The position numbers were made by a program, and so were the translations under genes. 64,000 bases of DNA from Chloroflexota bacterium (lineage in GTDB: Bacteria > Chloroflexota > Anaerolineae > Anaerolineales > Villigracilaceae), in NCBI GenBank assembly GCA_013112685.1, contig JABFGC010000002.1:1498902-1562901 (forward strand). Direction: 5' to 3'. The notes below the pieces were generated by a model. It was given only the letters and a program-made list of their open reading frames with translations. It was not told where the DNA came from and did not search any database. Shown piece after piece: positions 16,129 to 24,386 of this stretch. Position 1 is the first letter of the stretch; every line of letters starts with the position of its first letter.

Positions 16129-17931
16129 ATGACGAACTCTTCCACTCCACATCAGGAACCGGGCATGACGCCGATGGAATTCGTCCGTTTGCAGGACGAA
16201 CTTCGGAAGACCAATGAGGAACTCGCCGCGGCAAACGAAGCCTTACGCGAAAGTGAACGAGAACTCGAGCGACGAGTCGAGGAACGCACACACGAGTTAT
16301 CCACCCTCCTACGGGTTTCGCACAACATCACCACAACGCTGGAACTGGAATCCTTGTTGGGGCTGATTCTCGACCAGTTGAAGGAAGTGGTTGACTACCG
16401 GCTCGCCAGCATCAGCGCATTGGAAGGGGACACGCTGGTACTGCTCGAACAGCGCGGCGGCGCGGAACCCATGGTGAATGAGCGCGAAAGTTTGACCAAT
16501 CATCCCAATACCCTCAAAATGCTGGAAGCGGGCAAGCCGCTCATTATTCCCGACCTGAACGCCGACACGTATCTGGCTGGACGAGTGCGCGGCAACATCG
16601 TCAAACGTGGGAAGGAAGCGCTCTATGCCGATAACAACTCATGGATGAGCATCCCGTTGATCGCGCACGAAAAACCCGTCGGCGTTCTGGTTCTCGCTCA
16701 TGAGGAGGTCAATTATTACACGCCCGCCCGCGCGGATCTCGCGATGGCGTTCGCGAATTACGCCGCCATTGCCATTACGAACGCGCGGCTGTTCACCGAG
16801 GAACGTCGCCGCGCCGAGCAATTTCATGTCATTAGTGAAGTGGGCAGGCGCATCACTTCCATCCTTTCGCTGGATCAACTGCTCGTCGAGACCGCCCGCA
16901 CGATTCGCGAGTCCTTCGGCTATCATCACGTCCACATCGGCATGGTGGAGGGGGAACGGGTCGTCTTCAAAACGCGGAATGCCGCGCGACCCCAGGATGA
17001 AGCCTTCCAATGCTGTGAAGACGTGACCCCGATCGTCGGCAGGGAGGGTATATCGGGCTGGGTGGCGGGGACAGGCGAGTCGTTGATCGTCCCGGATGTG
17101 ATGAAGGACGTGCGCTTCATCCCCTCGAAGAATGACCAGACGCGCTCGGAGACAGCGATCCCCATCAAGATCAAGGGGCAGGTGATCGGCGTGATTGACG
17201 TGGAAAGCGATCACTTGAACGGTTTCGATGAAAGCGATCTCATCGTCCTGCAATCGCTGGCGGATCAGGTGGCGGTCGCCATCGAGAACGCGCGGCTGTA
17301 CGAGCAGGCTCGTCACCTCGCTGCATTGGAGGAACGCCAGAAACTCGCGCGCGAATTGCACGATTCGGTTTCGCAGGCATTGTACGGGATCGTGCTGGGC
17401 GCGCGCACCGCGCGGACTCTTGTGGAACGCGAGCCAGTCAAAGCCATCGAACCGCTGGATTACATCCTCTCGCTCTCCGAAGCGGGATTAGCCGAAATGC
17501 GCGCACTAATCTTCGAGTTGCGCCCCGAATCGCTCCAGACCGAGGGGCTGGTTGCGGCGGTCGGGAAGTTGGTCAACGCTGTGGGCGCGCGCTATCAGCT
17601 CAAAGTCCGGATCGAAGCGAGTGAGGAGCCGGGTGTCGCGCTGGAGGTGAAGGAGTCCCTGTATCGCATCGCGCAGGAGGCGTTGAATAACATCGCCAAG
17701 CACGCGCGGGCTCAGCATGTCGAAATCCGATTGGCGCAAGGGAACGGTCAACTGATCTTGAAAATTTCCGATGACGGGATCGGCTTCAATACGGCGCAAA
17801 GTTTCCCCGGTCATCTTGGTTTGCATTCGATGAGAGAACGCGCGGAAAAAGCAGGCGGGATATTCGCCATCGAAAGCGCGCCAGATCAAGGAGCGCGAAT
17901 TCAGGTTACGATTCCTTTGTCGTCGCGCTGA
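16129..17931 (+). CDS. Two-component sensor histidine kinase with two GAF domains
   Basis: 600 residues, no membrane segment. A coiled-coil N-terminus (QDELRKTNEELAAANEALRE) leads into GAF 1 (about 65-215) and GAF 2 (about 240-395). The HisKA_3 dimerisation domain has H411 in RELHDSVSQALYG, and the HATPase domain has N in EALNNIAKHA and G-motifs DDGIGF and GHLGLHSM. This is a cytoplasmic NarX/DegS-like sensor with the preceding regulator as partner; the GAF ligand is unknown. Its 3' end overlaps the convergent monooxygenase-like gene by 26 bases, leaving no room for a terminator. Confidence 0.9.
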   Translation: MTNSSTPHQEPGMTPMEFVRLQDELRKTNEELAAANEALRESERELERRVEERTHELSTLLRVSHNITTTLELESLLGLILDQLKEVVDYRLASISALEGDTLVLLEQRGGAEPMVNERESLTNHPNTLKMLEAGKPLIIPDLNADTYLAGRVRGNIVKRGKEALYADNNSWMSIPLIAHEKPVGVLVLAHEEVNYYTPARADLAMAFANYAAIAITNARLFTEERRRAEQFHVISEVGRRITSILSLDQLLVETARTIRESFGYHHVHIGMVEGERVVFKTRNAARPQDEAFQCCEDVTPIVGREGISGWVAGTGESLIVPDVMKDVRFIPSKNDQTRSETAIPIKIKGQVIGVIDVESDHLNGFDESDLIVLQSLADQVAVAIENARLYEQARHLAALEERQKLARELHDSVSQALYGIVLGARTARTLVEREPVKAIEPLDYILSLSEAGLAEMRALIFELRPESLQTEGLVAAVGKLVNAVGARYQLKVRIEASEEPGVALEVKESLYRIAQEALNNIAKHARAQHVEIRLAQGNGQLILKISDDGIGFNTAQSFPGHLGLHSMRERAEKAGGIFAIESAPDQGARIQVTIPLSSR

Positions 17932-18226
17932 ACATCACTTCGAAGTGCGTGACCTTCTCCTCGAATTCCAAAAGAAAGTCTTTATCTTCGGGGTAATAAC
18001 GGGCTTTCTCGTAATCTTCTCCCGCGAAGTTTTTGATCGATTCTACTGAATCCCAAAACGTGAGCGTCAGAAAATGCGCCTGTTCGCCTTCGATGCGGCG
18101 CAGGACATACGCGCCGAGATTGCCTTCAGTGGCTCGATAATCCTTTACTCCGGTTTTGTTCAGAAACTCGACGTATTCATCGGCTTTTGAGTTTGGGGTA
18201 ATGCCGTGCCAGATTCTTGCGATCAT
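17906..18226 (-). CDS. Antibiotic-biosynthesis-monooxygenase-like (ABM fold) protein
   Basis: 106 residues starting MIARIWHGITPNSKADEYVE. This is the ferredoxin-like ABM fold pattern, with a central FLTLTFWDSVESIKNFAG block and an acidic tail. Members include small quinol monooxygenases, heme-degrading enzymes and stress proteins; nothing specific can be assigned. It is convergent with, and overlaps, the histidine kinase gene. The longer frame upstream belongs to the neighbouring gene's shadow. Confidence 0.75.
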   Translation of the reverse strand: MIARIWHGITPNSKADEYVEFLNKTGVKDYRATEGNLGAYVLRRIEGEQAHFLTLTFWDSVESIKNFAGEDYEKARYYPEDKDFLLEFEEKVTHFEVMFSATTKES

Positions 18227-18252
18227 AATGCCTCCAGTCCTTCGATATTTGC

Positions 18253-18639
18253 TCAAGCCGCTGCTTTCAGAGCAACGATGAGCATGATGCCAAAGAGCAC
18301 TGCCCCAATCGCCCACCACCAAAAGAAGGCTGAGAAGGACGATGCTATCAACAGTCCGAGCCCCGTCCCCGTAATGAATACACCCAGACTGCCCATCTGG
18401 GGTGATTTCTGAATGGACTCGAAGACCCGCTGGCGTCTCTGCCACAATCCGTAATACAACCAGCCCGTGCCGATCAATATGGGCGCAACTCCAAACATAT
18501 CCAGCATGGACAATCCATGACCGGGGCTGATCGGGACGAGCACAGGTCCCTCCCATTGCGAGGGCGCTGCCAGGATCGCAACGCCCAGAGTCACCAGACA
18601 CAATCCGACGAAAACCCAGGATACCTTTTTCGTATTCAT
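18253..18639 (-). CDS. Four-segment membrane protein, unknown function
   Basis: 128 residues: basic start MNTKKVS, then four hydrophobic segments, with a basic loop WQRRQRVFES between segments 2 and 3. No motif recognised. It lies 26 bases upstream of the ABM-fold gene on the same strand and may be cotranscribed with it. A GAAGGAGCAAG stretch precedes the ATG. Confidence 0.6.
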   Translation of the reverse strand: MNTKKVSWVFVGLCLVTLGVAILAAPSQWEGPVLVPISPGHGLSMLDMFGVAPILIGTGWLYYGLWQRRQRVFESIQKSPQMGSLGVFITGTGLGLLIASSFSAFFWWWAIGAVLFGIMLIVALKAAA

Positions 18640-18729
18640 CTTGCCTTGCTCCTTCCGAATAATATTTTTTATGTGCCCATTCTATCCGGGGTGAGATTGC
18701 ATGTCATCGGACTTTACTCGGAAGACCTC

Positions 18730-19479
18730 TCAGCCTTTTGGCTCAGACAGTCTTGAGAACAATCTTCCAAAAAATAACGGATACCGATAGGCGAAGAAGA
18801 GATAAATCGCGGTTTGCAAATCGGAGGCGATGACGGGTTTCGTGGATTCGATCTTCCTGGCGAGGTTTCTTCCAACGATGGCAGGATCCGCCAATGCCTG
18901 CGCGGGAACTCCGAGCGGCGAAGCAGATTTGGTGTTCGTCAGCGGCGGGTGCATGACGTTGACGTGAATCTTGTACGGTGCAAATTCGATGGCGAGCGTG
19001 CGCGTCAACGACTCGATTGCCCCTTTTGTGGACGTGTACCCCGGAAGCCGCGCGAATCCCGTAATGCCCACGCCCGAACTCATGTTGTGGATGATGCCGC
19101 CGCGCGCCTTCATGTGCGGCAGGACTGCGGCGATGACGTTGACATAGCCGAAATAATTGACATCGAACTCGCGGCGCGTTTCGTCGAGCGTGCGTTCTTC
19201 GAAGCGATTAAAAATTGCCAGCGCGGCGTTGTTGACGACGATGTCAATCCGCTCCCATTTCTGGATGACCGCCTCCACCGCCGCCCGAACCTGATTCTCG
19301 TCTGAGACATCGCATACTTGCACTGAGAGATGATTCGGGTACGTAGCGCGCAGCAAATCCAGATTCTCCATTGAGAGGTCCAGCGCGGCGACGCGATAGC
19401 CATCTTTGAGGAGAGTTTTTGTCATGGCGAGACCGATGCCATTGTCCGCGCCTGTGATGAGAACGACTTTTGGATTCAT
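18730..19479 (-). CDS. Short-chain dehydrogenase/reductase
   Basis: 249 residues. Classical SDR motifs: cofactor loop TGADNGIGLA, DVSD after the adenine pocket, NNAA, catalytic serine in NMSSGVG, and YxxxK in GYTSTKGA. The aspartate-bearing strand VAALDLS suggests NAD(H) preference. The C-terminal extension is hydrophobic (IYLFFAYRYPLFFGRLFSRL), which may bring it to the membrane or bind a lipophilic substrate. It overlaps the upstream hydrolase gene by four bases (ATGA), so the two are coupled. Confidence 0.88.
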   Translation of the reverse strand: MNPKVVLITGADNGIGLAMTKTLLKDGYRVAALDLSMENLDLLRATYPNHLSVQVCDVSDENQVRAAVEAVIQKWERIDIVVNNAALAIFNRFEERTLDETRREFDVNYFGYVNVIAAVLPHMKARGGIIHNMSSGVGITGFARLPGYTSTKGAIESLTRTLAIEFAPYKIHVNVMHPPLTNTKSASPLGVPAQALADPAIVGRNLARKIESTKPVIASDLQTAIYLFFAYRYPLFFGRLFSRLSEPKG

Positions 19480-20309
19480 AATTCACCTGTCGCTTCTTTG
19501 AGAAAATCGAGAATTCGAGAATTGACGAAATCGGGCATTTCCGTGCTCATCATGTGCCCCGTGTTGGGGATGATGTCTACTTCGACGTGAGGGATCAATC
19601 GTCTGGCGCGCTTCGCAACTTCCATTGCGTTGCCAATTACATTGTCACGTTCGCCCAGCAGCAACAGCGCGGGGGATTTTATCATTCGTAATTGGTCGTC
19701 GGGGAGGTTGAGCGGGGGCGCCACTCTGAGGTCCGTCCAACTTTTTACGCCCAGCCGTATGAAATCCGCGAAGGCATCATGCACTTGCGGGTTTTCTCCC
19801 AACGCCCAGCGGATGATCCGGTCAATGTTCGACTGTGTGGGAAACAGGAACACAGACCAGAGATGAGACATCACTTTCAGCGTCGTCCACCACGAGGGCA
19901 GTCCCATCGGACCAAGCAACACAATACGTCTCACCCGCTCAGGCGTGTGAATGGCATGGTTCATCGCAATCCAGCCGCCCATGGACGCTCCGATGACATC
20001 CGCCCGTTCGATGCCGAGTTCGTTGAACACATCCACCAGCCACTCGCTGTATGCCTGTCCGTTTTTGGGATAGTGTTCCGAGTCGTGAAGTACGCTCCCG
20101 CCGAGGTCGCCGATGGTATCCAAAGCATAGACTCGATGTTCGCGGCTCAGTGCGGCGAGATTCGGAAGCCACATTTTGGACGTGACGCCCATTGCCGAAA
20201 GTAACACAATCGGCGGCGCGTCTTTTGGACCGCTGGCAAGGGCGTACGTGTCGCCATAACGGGTAGAAATGTTGAGAATTTCATGCGGAGCGTCACTTAT
20301 TTTTTTCAT
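19476..20309 (-). CDS. Alpha/beta hydrolase
   Basis: 277 residues. Nucleophile elbow GASMGGW, oxyanion region LLSAMG, acid in GERDN and histidine in NTGHMM. The fold is that of esterases and C-C hydrolases. Starts at the ATG at 20309, with the downstream SDR translationally coupled by an ATGA overlap, so they probably act on the same compound. Substrate unknown. Confidence 0.88.
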   Translation of the reverse strand: MKKISDAPHEILNISTRYGDTYALASGPKDAPPIVLLSAMGVTSKMWLPNLAALSREHRVYALDTIGDLGGSVLHDSEHYPKNGQAYSEWLVDVFNELGIERADVIGASMGGWIAMNHAIHTPERVRRIVLLGPMGLPSWWTTLKVMSHLWSVFLFPTQSNIDRIIRWALGENPQVHDAFADFIRLGVKSWTDLRVAPPLNLPDDQLRMIKSPALLLLGERDNVIGNAMEVAKRARRLIPHVEVDIIPNTGHMMSTEMPDFVNSRILDFLKEATGEL

Positions 20310-20336
20310 GATTTACCTTCAAGTTCTTGCTTCGTT

Positions 20337-20372
20337 TGGTCTCGATACTCGCTTCGCATTACTCGACCAGCA
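20337..20372. repeat. Family H repeat (GGTCTCGATAC...TACTCGACCAGCA)
   Basis: TTTGGTCTCGATACTCGCTT, CGCATTACTCGACCAGCA. Read on the minus strand it gives the last codons and stop of the upstream hydrolase (GTC GAG TAA). Related copies lie at 53396 and at 58993-59122. Confidence 0.7.
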
Positions 20373-21375
20373 CTCGCGCTGTAATCCAATCTCCAATTAA
20401 TTCCAAAAATCCAGGCACGAATTGGTAGCCATCGCTGCCTTCCATCAACTTGCGCATTTCGGTCGTCATACCGATTTCGGCTGGCGCGAACCAGTGATTG
20501 GCTTTCTCGAAGGTATGAATCGTGTAATCGTCGTTGCCTGTTGTTTTCAGCGCGGACTCGACCAGCGGAATGTTCACCTCAGGCGGGACCTGCGTATCCA
20601 ATTCGGCGTAGAGGGCGAGAGTCGGCACGGTTAGTCTTTCCAACACGGGCGCGGGGTCGTAGTCCAACACGAAGCACAGATAATGCGCTTTGAGCAAACG
20701 ACACGGTGATCGAACTTTTTGGATGAATTGAAGTTGACCTTCAAGGTCAGCAACTCTTTCATTCGCTTCATCTTCGCTCAAGCCATTGCCCAGCGACTCG
20801 GCGCGCTCGTTCATGAGAATCTGATCCCAAACTTTTTCGCCTGAACCCGCGAGCAACACCACGAACTTTATGTCACTCGAAAATTCCGCAACAACCAGCG
20901 GGGCAATGTACGCGCCCTGGCTGTGACCGACCAGCCCGATTTGCCTGGGGTCAATCTCTTTACGCGATTGCAGGTATGTTACCATCGCCGCCACATCCTG
21001 CGCGCGCTCGTCGAAGGTCTCGGACTCCCAATCGCCCGTCGAGCCGCCCACGCCGCGTTTGTCGTATAGCAGCACCGCGATGCCGCGCTGGACAAGATAG
21101 TCACCGATGCTGCGATACATGTTCCAACTGCCGTCCCGCGTCGCTGCGCCGGAACCAGGGATGATGATGACGGCAGGAACGGGCTTTTCTTCAAGCGGTG
21201 TGAGCAATGTCCCTGCGAGGGTGACCGCGCCGGTGTCAATGGTCACATCGGCGGAGTGAAAGGCTTGGGTTGTCGAATCAGGCGCAGGGCCGGAAAGAGG
21301 CGGGGCATTTTGTCCGCATGAGGCGAGGAAGAGAATTAGAGAATTGAGGAGCAGAGAGTAAATCAAGCGGCTCAT
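20359..21375 (-). CDS. Alpha/beta hydrolase lipoprotein
   Basis: 338 residues from the ATG at 21375. Lipoprotein signal: hydrophobic stretch ending LASC, with GQNAPPLSG after the lipid-bearing cysteine, so it is anchored outside the membrane. Nucleophile in GHSQGAY, oxyanion region IPGSGAATRDG, aspartate in YAELDTQ and histidine near KANHWF fit serine esterases or dienelactone-hydrolase relatives. A TTG start 15 bases upstream, overlapping the phosphoesterase stop, is possible. The last residues (VLVE) and stop come from a family H repeat. Confidence 0.85.
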   Translation of the reverse strand: MSRLIYSLLLNSLILFLASCGQNAPPLSGPAPDSTTQAFHSADVTIDTGAVTLAGTLLTPLEEKPVPAVIIIPGSGAATRDGSWNMYRSIGDYLVQRGIAVLLYDKRGVGGSTGDWESETFDERAQDVAAMVTYLQSRKEIDPRQIGLVGHSQGAYIAPLVVAEFSSDIKFVVLLAGSGEKVWDQILMNERAESLGNGLSEDEANERVADLEGQLQFIQKVRSPCRLLKAHYLCFVLDYDPAPVLERLTVPTLALYAELDTQVPPEVNIPLVESALKTTGNDDYTIHTFEKANHWFAPAEIGMTTEMRKLMEGSDGYQFVPGFLELIGDWITARVLVE

Positions 21376-21386
21376 TGAATTGGCTT

Positions 21387-22142
21387 TCAATCGTATGTTG
21401 TGTATTGACTCATCGCCTCATCCGCAAACGGTCTGTCGCTGTTGCGATAAATCTCCGACATCTTTTCCATGTCAAGTGGAACGCGGCGAAATTCGAGGCT
21501 GACTTGCATCCCTTCAACAGCCAGCATGGCATACTCCGCCCAGGGATCGAGAAATCCCTTGTCGCCGGATTGCTCGTGGTTGTACGCCACGCCGACACTG
21601 CCGGGGTTGAAGAAAAAGTTCTGGCTGTCGCGCAGGCGGCGTGTGAATTGCAGGTGCATGTGTCCGCCATTGAGGATGTGATCCGCATACGGCTTGAGGA
21701 TTTCCTGAAATTCATCCTCAGGTGTGGACGGCAGGAGGAACTGGTCGAATGATGTGGGCGAGCCGTGGAAGGCAAGAAGTTTTCTTCCACGACCGAGTTC
21801 AACTGTGACCGTAGCCTGGAACGCGTTAATGAAGGCGCGGTCTTCTTCGGTGAGTTTGCTCAACGACCATGCGCGGACGATGTCCAGTTTCTTGCGGCGC
21901 TCCTCCGGGATGAGATGCGCGTCGGTCTCGACGCCGGTCATCAGCCACGCGTCGGAGTTGCCCATCACGATGGAGCAGTTCATCTCGCGCAGGAGTTGGA
22001 CGGTCTCATGCGGCTGGGGTCCGCTTTGGATCGTGTCGCCGTTGCAGACGATGTGGTCGTAACCCGTCTTTTTCATATCCGCCAGCGCCGTTTCGAGCGC
22101 AAAGCAATTTCCGTGCACGTCGGATAGTACAACGAGTCTCAT
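21387..22142 (-). CDS. Calcineurin-like metallophosphoesterase (YfcE/DUF2851-type fold)
   Basis: 251 residues. Two-metal site motifs in order: D8 and H10 in LSDVHGN, the NGD block (CNGDTIQ), GNSD, histidine in AFHGSP, and GGHMH. Single-domain cytosolic phosphoesterase, substrate unknown. It is upstream of, and nearly abuts, the lipoprotein hydrolase gene. A GGAGAAATC sequence precedes the ATG at 22142. Confidence 0.88.
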   Translation of the reverse strand: MRLVVLSDVHGNCFALETALADMKKTGYDHIVCNGDTIQSGPQPHETVQLLREMNCSIVMGNSDAWLMTGVETDAHLIPEERRKKLDIVRAWSLSKLTEEDRAFINAFQATVTVELGRGRKLLAFHGSPTSFDQFLLPSTPEDEFQEILKPYADHILNGGHMHLQFTRRLRDSQNFFFNPGSVGVAYNHEQSGDKGFLDPWAEYAMLAVEGMQVSLEFRRVPLDMEKMSEIYRNSDRPFADEAMSQYTTYD

Positions 22143-22220
22143 TTTGATTTCTCCTTTGATATCTCTTCCAAGCCGACGCTAGAGAGCGTCTCTTACGCGT
22201 TGTTGGCGCGAAATGGACGT

Positions 22221-22249
22221 TCTGCCCTGGCGCTGCCCGCCAGGGCAGA
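22221..22249. repeat. Perfect 12-bp hairpin
   Basis: TCTGCCCTGGCG, loop CTGCC, CGCCAGGGCAGA. It lies four bases past the stop of the ClbS/DinB-like gene and has no T-tract on either strand. It may be a dispersed palindrome or an mRNA-stabilising 3' structure. Confidence 0.75.
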
Positions 22250-22253
22250 TGTA

Positions 22254-22751
22254 TCATTCATTCGCCCACGCTTTGAGAGATGGGATGTGTTCCTCATAAT
22301 GGTCAACGCTGAGATTGATGACCGCATCGGGTACGGTTTTCATTTTGCTCCAATACGGCTTCATGAACCATGCCGCGCTTTGCGGGTCGTCGAAATATTC
22401 GTCGGGCAGCGCTTTGATAATTTCGAGCAACTCTGCAAAAGTTTGGCGCGCGTCGTTCAGCACATCCAGAGATGACATATTGCGAGTCAGTTCATACACG
22501 CGCGCGTTTCGTTGTTCAACATCCGCGTCATCGAGAGGCGAAGGAGCAGGGAAGGTATTTTGCGACGCAGCGGTCAGCCATTCCACGAGCCAGCGTTCGT
22601 ACGCGGTGATGTGCGAGACGATGTCCTTCACCGACCAATGTCCCGCCGCGCCAGAGATATCCATGCGCGCCTGGTCAACAGAGTTGAGCAACGCATCCCA
22701 TTCGGCGCGGCGAGTCTTTAACTTTTCAAGTAATTGAGGTTTTGTCATCAT
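22254..22751 (-). CDS. ClbS/DfsB-like (DinB superfamily) four-helix protein
   Basis: 165 residues; the ATG at 22751 begins MMTKPQLLEKLKTRRAEWDA. Histidines of the DinB-type metal site are in SVKDIVSHITAYERW and in the C-terminal VDHYEEHIPSL, the typical spacing of the superfamily. ClbS/DfsB relatives protect against colibactin or act as thiol-dependent hydrolases; the role here is unknown. The longer open frame upstream is reading through a small membrane-protein gene. Confidence 0.8.
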   Translation of the reverse strand: MMTKPQLLEKLKTRRAEWDALLNSVDQARMDISGAAGHWSVKDIVSHITAYERWLVEWLTAASQNTFPAPSPLDDADVEQRNARVYELTRNMSSLDVLNDARQTFAELLEIIKALPDEYFDDPQSAAWFMKPYWSKMKTVPDAVINLSVDHYEEHIPSLKAWANE

Positions 22752-22756
22752 GGCTT

Positions 22757-22915
22757 TTACTTTATCAGGAAAAGAACCCCGCCGATGACTGCGCCGATCG
22801 CCAACGCCCGGCTGAGCCAAACCAGCCCGCCGAGAAAGCCGACGACCTTGAAAAAGCGAATCAATTTTTCGCTGTCGGATTTGTCAGATGACACAAAGAT
22901 GAATTGGCTGGACAT
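22757..22915 (-). CDS. 52-residue membrane protein
   Basis: The ATG at 22915 is preceded by GAAAGGAG at good spacing. It opens a 52-residue frame (MSSQFIFVSSDKSDSEKLIR, then a hydrophobic hairpin rich in G/A/V ending GVLFLIK). It ends six bases before the ClbS-like ATG, so the two form a small operon. No family recognised. The strong ribosome-binding site and tight spacing make it a credible gene despite its size. Confidence 0.6.
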   Translation of the reverse strand: MSSQFIFVSSDKSDSEKLIRFFKVVGFLGGLVWLSRALAIGAVIGGVLFLIK

Positions 22916-22989
22916 GGCTGTTCTCCTTTCGTGACGATGATTGCATTATAGGGCTCGCCCTCCCAAACCGCATCTTGCAACGGGTGGAT

Positions 22990-23093
22990 TGTCATCTCCG
23001 ACTTAAGGCGGAGGCAGGTTGGAATTAAAATGTCCGGGACGTTTTCATCCCGGACACTCTGCGCCTCGGACTTAACTCGAGCCTGATTCTACT
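22990..23093. repeat. Small palindromes (family J) in a gene-free stretch
   Basis: TCATCTCCGACTTAAGGCGG at 22990 resembles the hairpin at 30366. A second, related element (GTCCGGGACGTTTTCATCCC, GGACACT) lies at 23031-23056, and CCTCGGACTTAACTCGAGCC follows. The stretch 22916-23147 shows nothing else I would call a gene. Confidence 0.5.
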
Positions 23094-23147
23094 CAAGGAG
23101 CGTTGCTATCCTCGATTTTGGCTGAATTACAGAAGGATCTCCGAAGT

Positions 23148-23456
23148 CTAAAGAGCGAAAAGCACGCGGTCTTCGATCTCCCCAACCATCTCGCCGTGCT
23201 GTGCGCCGGTGACGCGCTTGATCTCCTTCCACTCTTCATCGGCGCGGAATTTTTCCCACGCGCTCCGCATTGATTCTTCATCGTTCCATTCCAGTAAATA
23301 GACAAATTCGGTATGGGCATCCGTCTTCGATTCCCAAATGTGAAGGATATTGAATCCATACTTCCGCATGATGCGCGTGGCGTGGTCGCGAAAGCGCGCG
23401 TGGAACGCGGCTTTGTTATGCTCGAAGATCTCGTAGATGCGGAGTTGATGAATCAT
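23148..23456 (-). CDS. NIPSNAP-family protein
   Basis: 102 residues from the ATG at 23456. MIHQLRIYEIFEHNKAAFHA is the characteristic NIPSNAP opening and FVYLLEWNDEESMRSAWEKF the central block of the dimeric ferredoxin-like fold. Biochemical role unknown in bacteria. Its start overlaps the stop of the upstream membrane protein by four bases (ATGA). Confidence 0.85.
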   Translation of the reverse strand: MIHQLRIYEIFEHNKAAFHARFRDHATRIMRKYGFNILHIWESKTDAHTEFVYLLEWNDEESMRSAWEKFRADEEWKEIKRVTGAQHGEMVGEIEDRVLFAL

Positions 23457-24025
23457 AGTCCACTCACGTTGACAACGAACAACAGGAGGAGCAATGCGCC
23501 TGCCACAAGGCTGGCTATAAGTGCGCGACTTCGCTGGGCGCCTTTGAGTTCCATCGCGCTGCGATAGTAGAAATATGCGCCCGCAACCGCCAAAGACAAT
23601 TCGATGATCGCGCTGACAAGGGGGTATTCCCAGAGTCCAAATCCAATAAAAGGGAAGTTCCCCAAATTTCCAGGCAGGATGGGCAGGTTTGGGCGATGAA
23701 CGAGCAGATCGAGAATCCAGTGCGAGAACACGACCGCGCCGATCACCGTCCCGCCTTCTTTTTTTCAGCGCAGGCTTGCAAGCCAGCCAGTAATCACGGA
23801 GATGATGATTGCGCCAACCAGGGAATGAGTGTAAAGGGCATTGATGACCACCTCTCCATAGGCAGGATGCGCGGGATCGATGGGCGCGAGACTTTCCAGG
23901 CCAGACATGGTCAGGATGGTGAAGATCACATCCAGCCAGAAGGTGGCGAGTAAAAGCGACCAAAGCGGGAGACGCGGCGCGATCATCTTGACGCCCGCCG
24001 CCAGACCAAAGTGACCTGTGATCAT
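23453..24025 (-). pseudogene. Permease-like membrane protein interrupted by an in-frame TGA
   Basis: Two halves in the same frame: residues 1-86 (MITGHFGLAAGVKMIAPRLP on to TGWLASLR), a TGA at 23765-23767, and then KKEGGTVIGAVVFSHWILDL through to the end. Together they match one roughly 190-residue membrane protein with an HF at the N-terminus and an HW-x-x-D motif, of a family usually labelled permease or metal-dependent hydrolase-like. The stop sits beside a seven-A run on the coding strand, so a compensated sequencing error is possible; otherwise it is a nonsense mutant. Confidence 0.65.
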
Positions 24026-24123
24026 GATGTCTTCTCCTTGTTATTATCTTCCTTCCAGTCCAGGTGTGAATCGAGCCAGCCTGCGACGATAACCAATATC
24101 AGCATGATGAGCATTGAGTACAT
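24022..24123 (-). CDS. 33-residue membrane peptide, translationally coupled
   Basis: The ATG at 24123 has AAGGAG eight bases upstream. The product is one hydrophobic segment (MYSMLIMLILVIVAGWL) with a charged tail (DSHLDWKEDNNKEKTS). Its TGA overlaps the ATG of the permease-like gene (ATGA at 24022-24025). Ribosome-binding site, topology and overlap argue that it is real. Function unknown; it may be a small partner of the following membrane protein or only a leader peptide. Confidence 0.55.
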   Translation of the reverse strand: MYSMLIMLILVIVAGWLDSHLDWKEDNNKEKTS

Positions 24124-24208
24124 AATATCGTCTCCTTCTTGTGAGGATTATCCTATCCGATATGAACTTGCGCGTCTTCAGACTTTGGTCGGAAATCGTT
24201 TCCGTCGT

Positions 24209-24345
24209 TTATCTGATTTCCCCCGAGAGATATTCAAACATTTTCAGCCAGAAACTTGTATTATCGCCCGCGCGCCCCAAGCGGACGATGATCGCATTCC
24301 GCGTCGGATTGACGTAGGGATACTGCCTCAGATGCCGTGCGCCAA
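24209..24345 (-). pseudogene. C-terminal remnant of a class-C beta-lactamase-like gene
   Basis: Reads RHLRQYPYVNPTRNAIIVRL, then GRAGDNTSFWLKMFEYLSGE to a TAA at 24209. This parallels the C-terminus of the intact gene just upstream on the same strand (GHLGQFLYVNPVERVIIVRL, GRVGND). No N-terminal part is present, so this is the tail of a tandem duplicate that was deleted. Confidence 0.75.
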
Positions 24346-24386
24346 GAATTGCCAGTGAGCACGATGAAGCGTTCAAGAATAAGATA

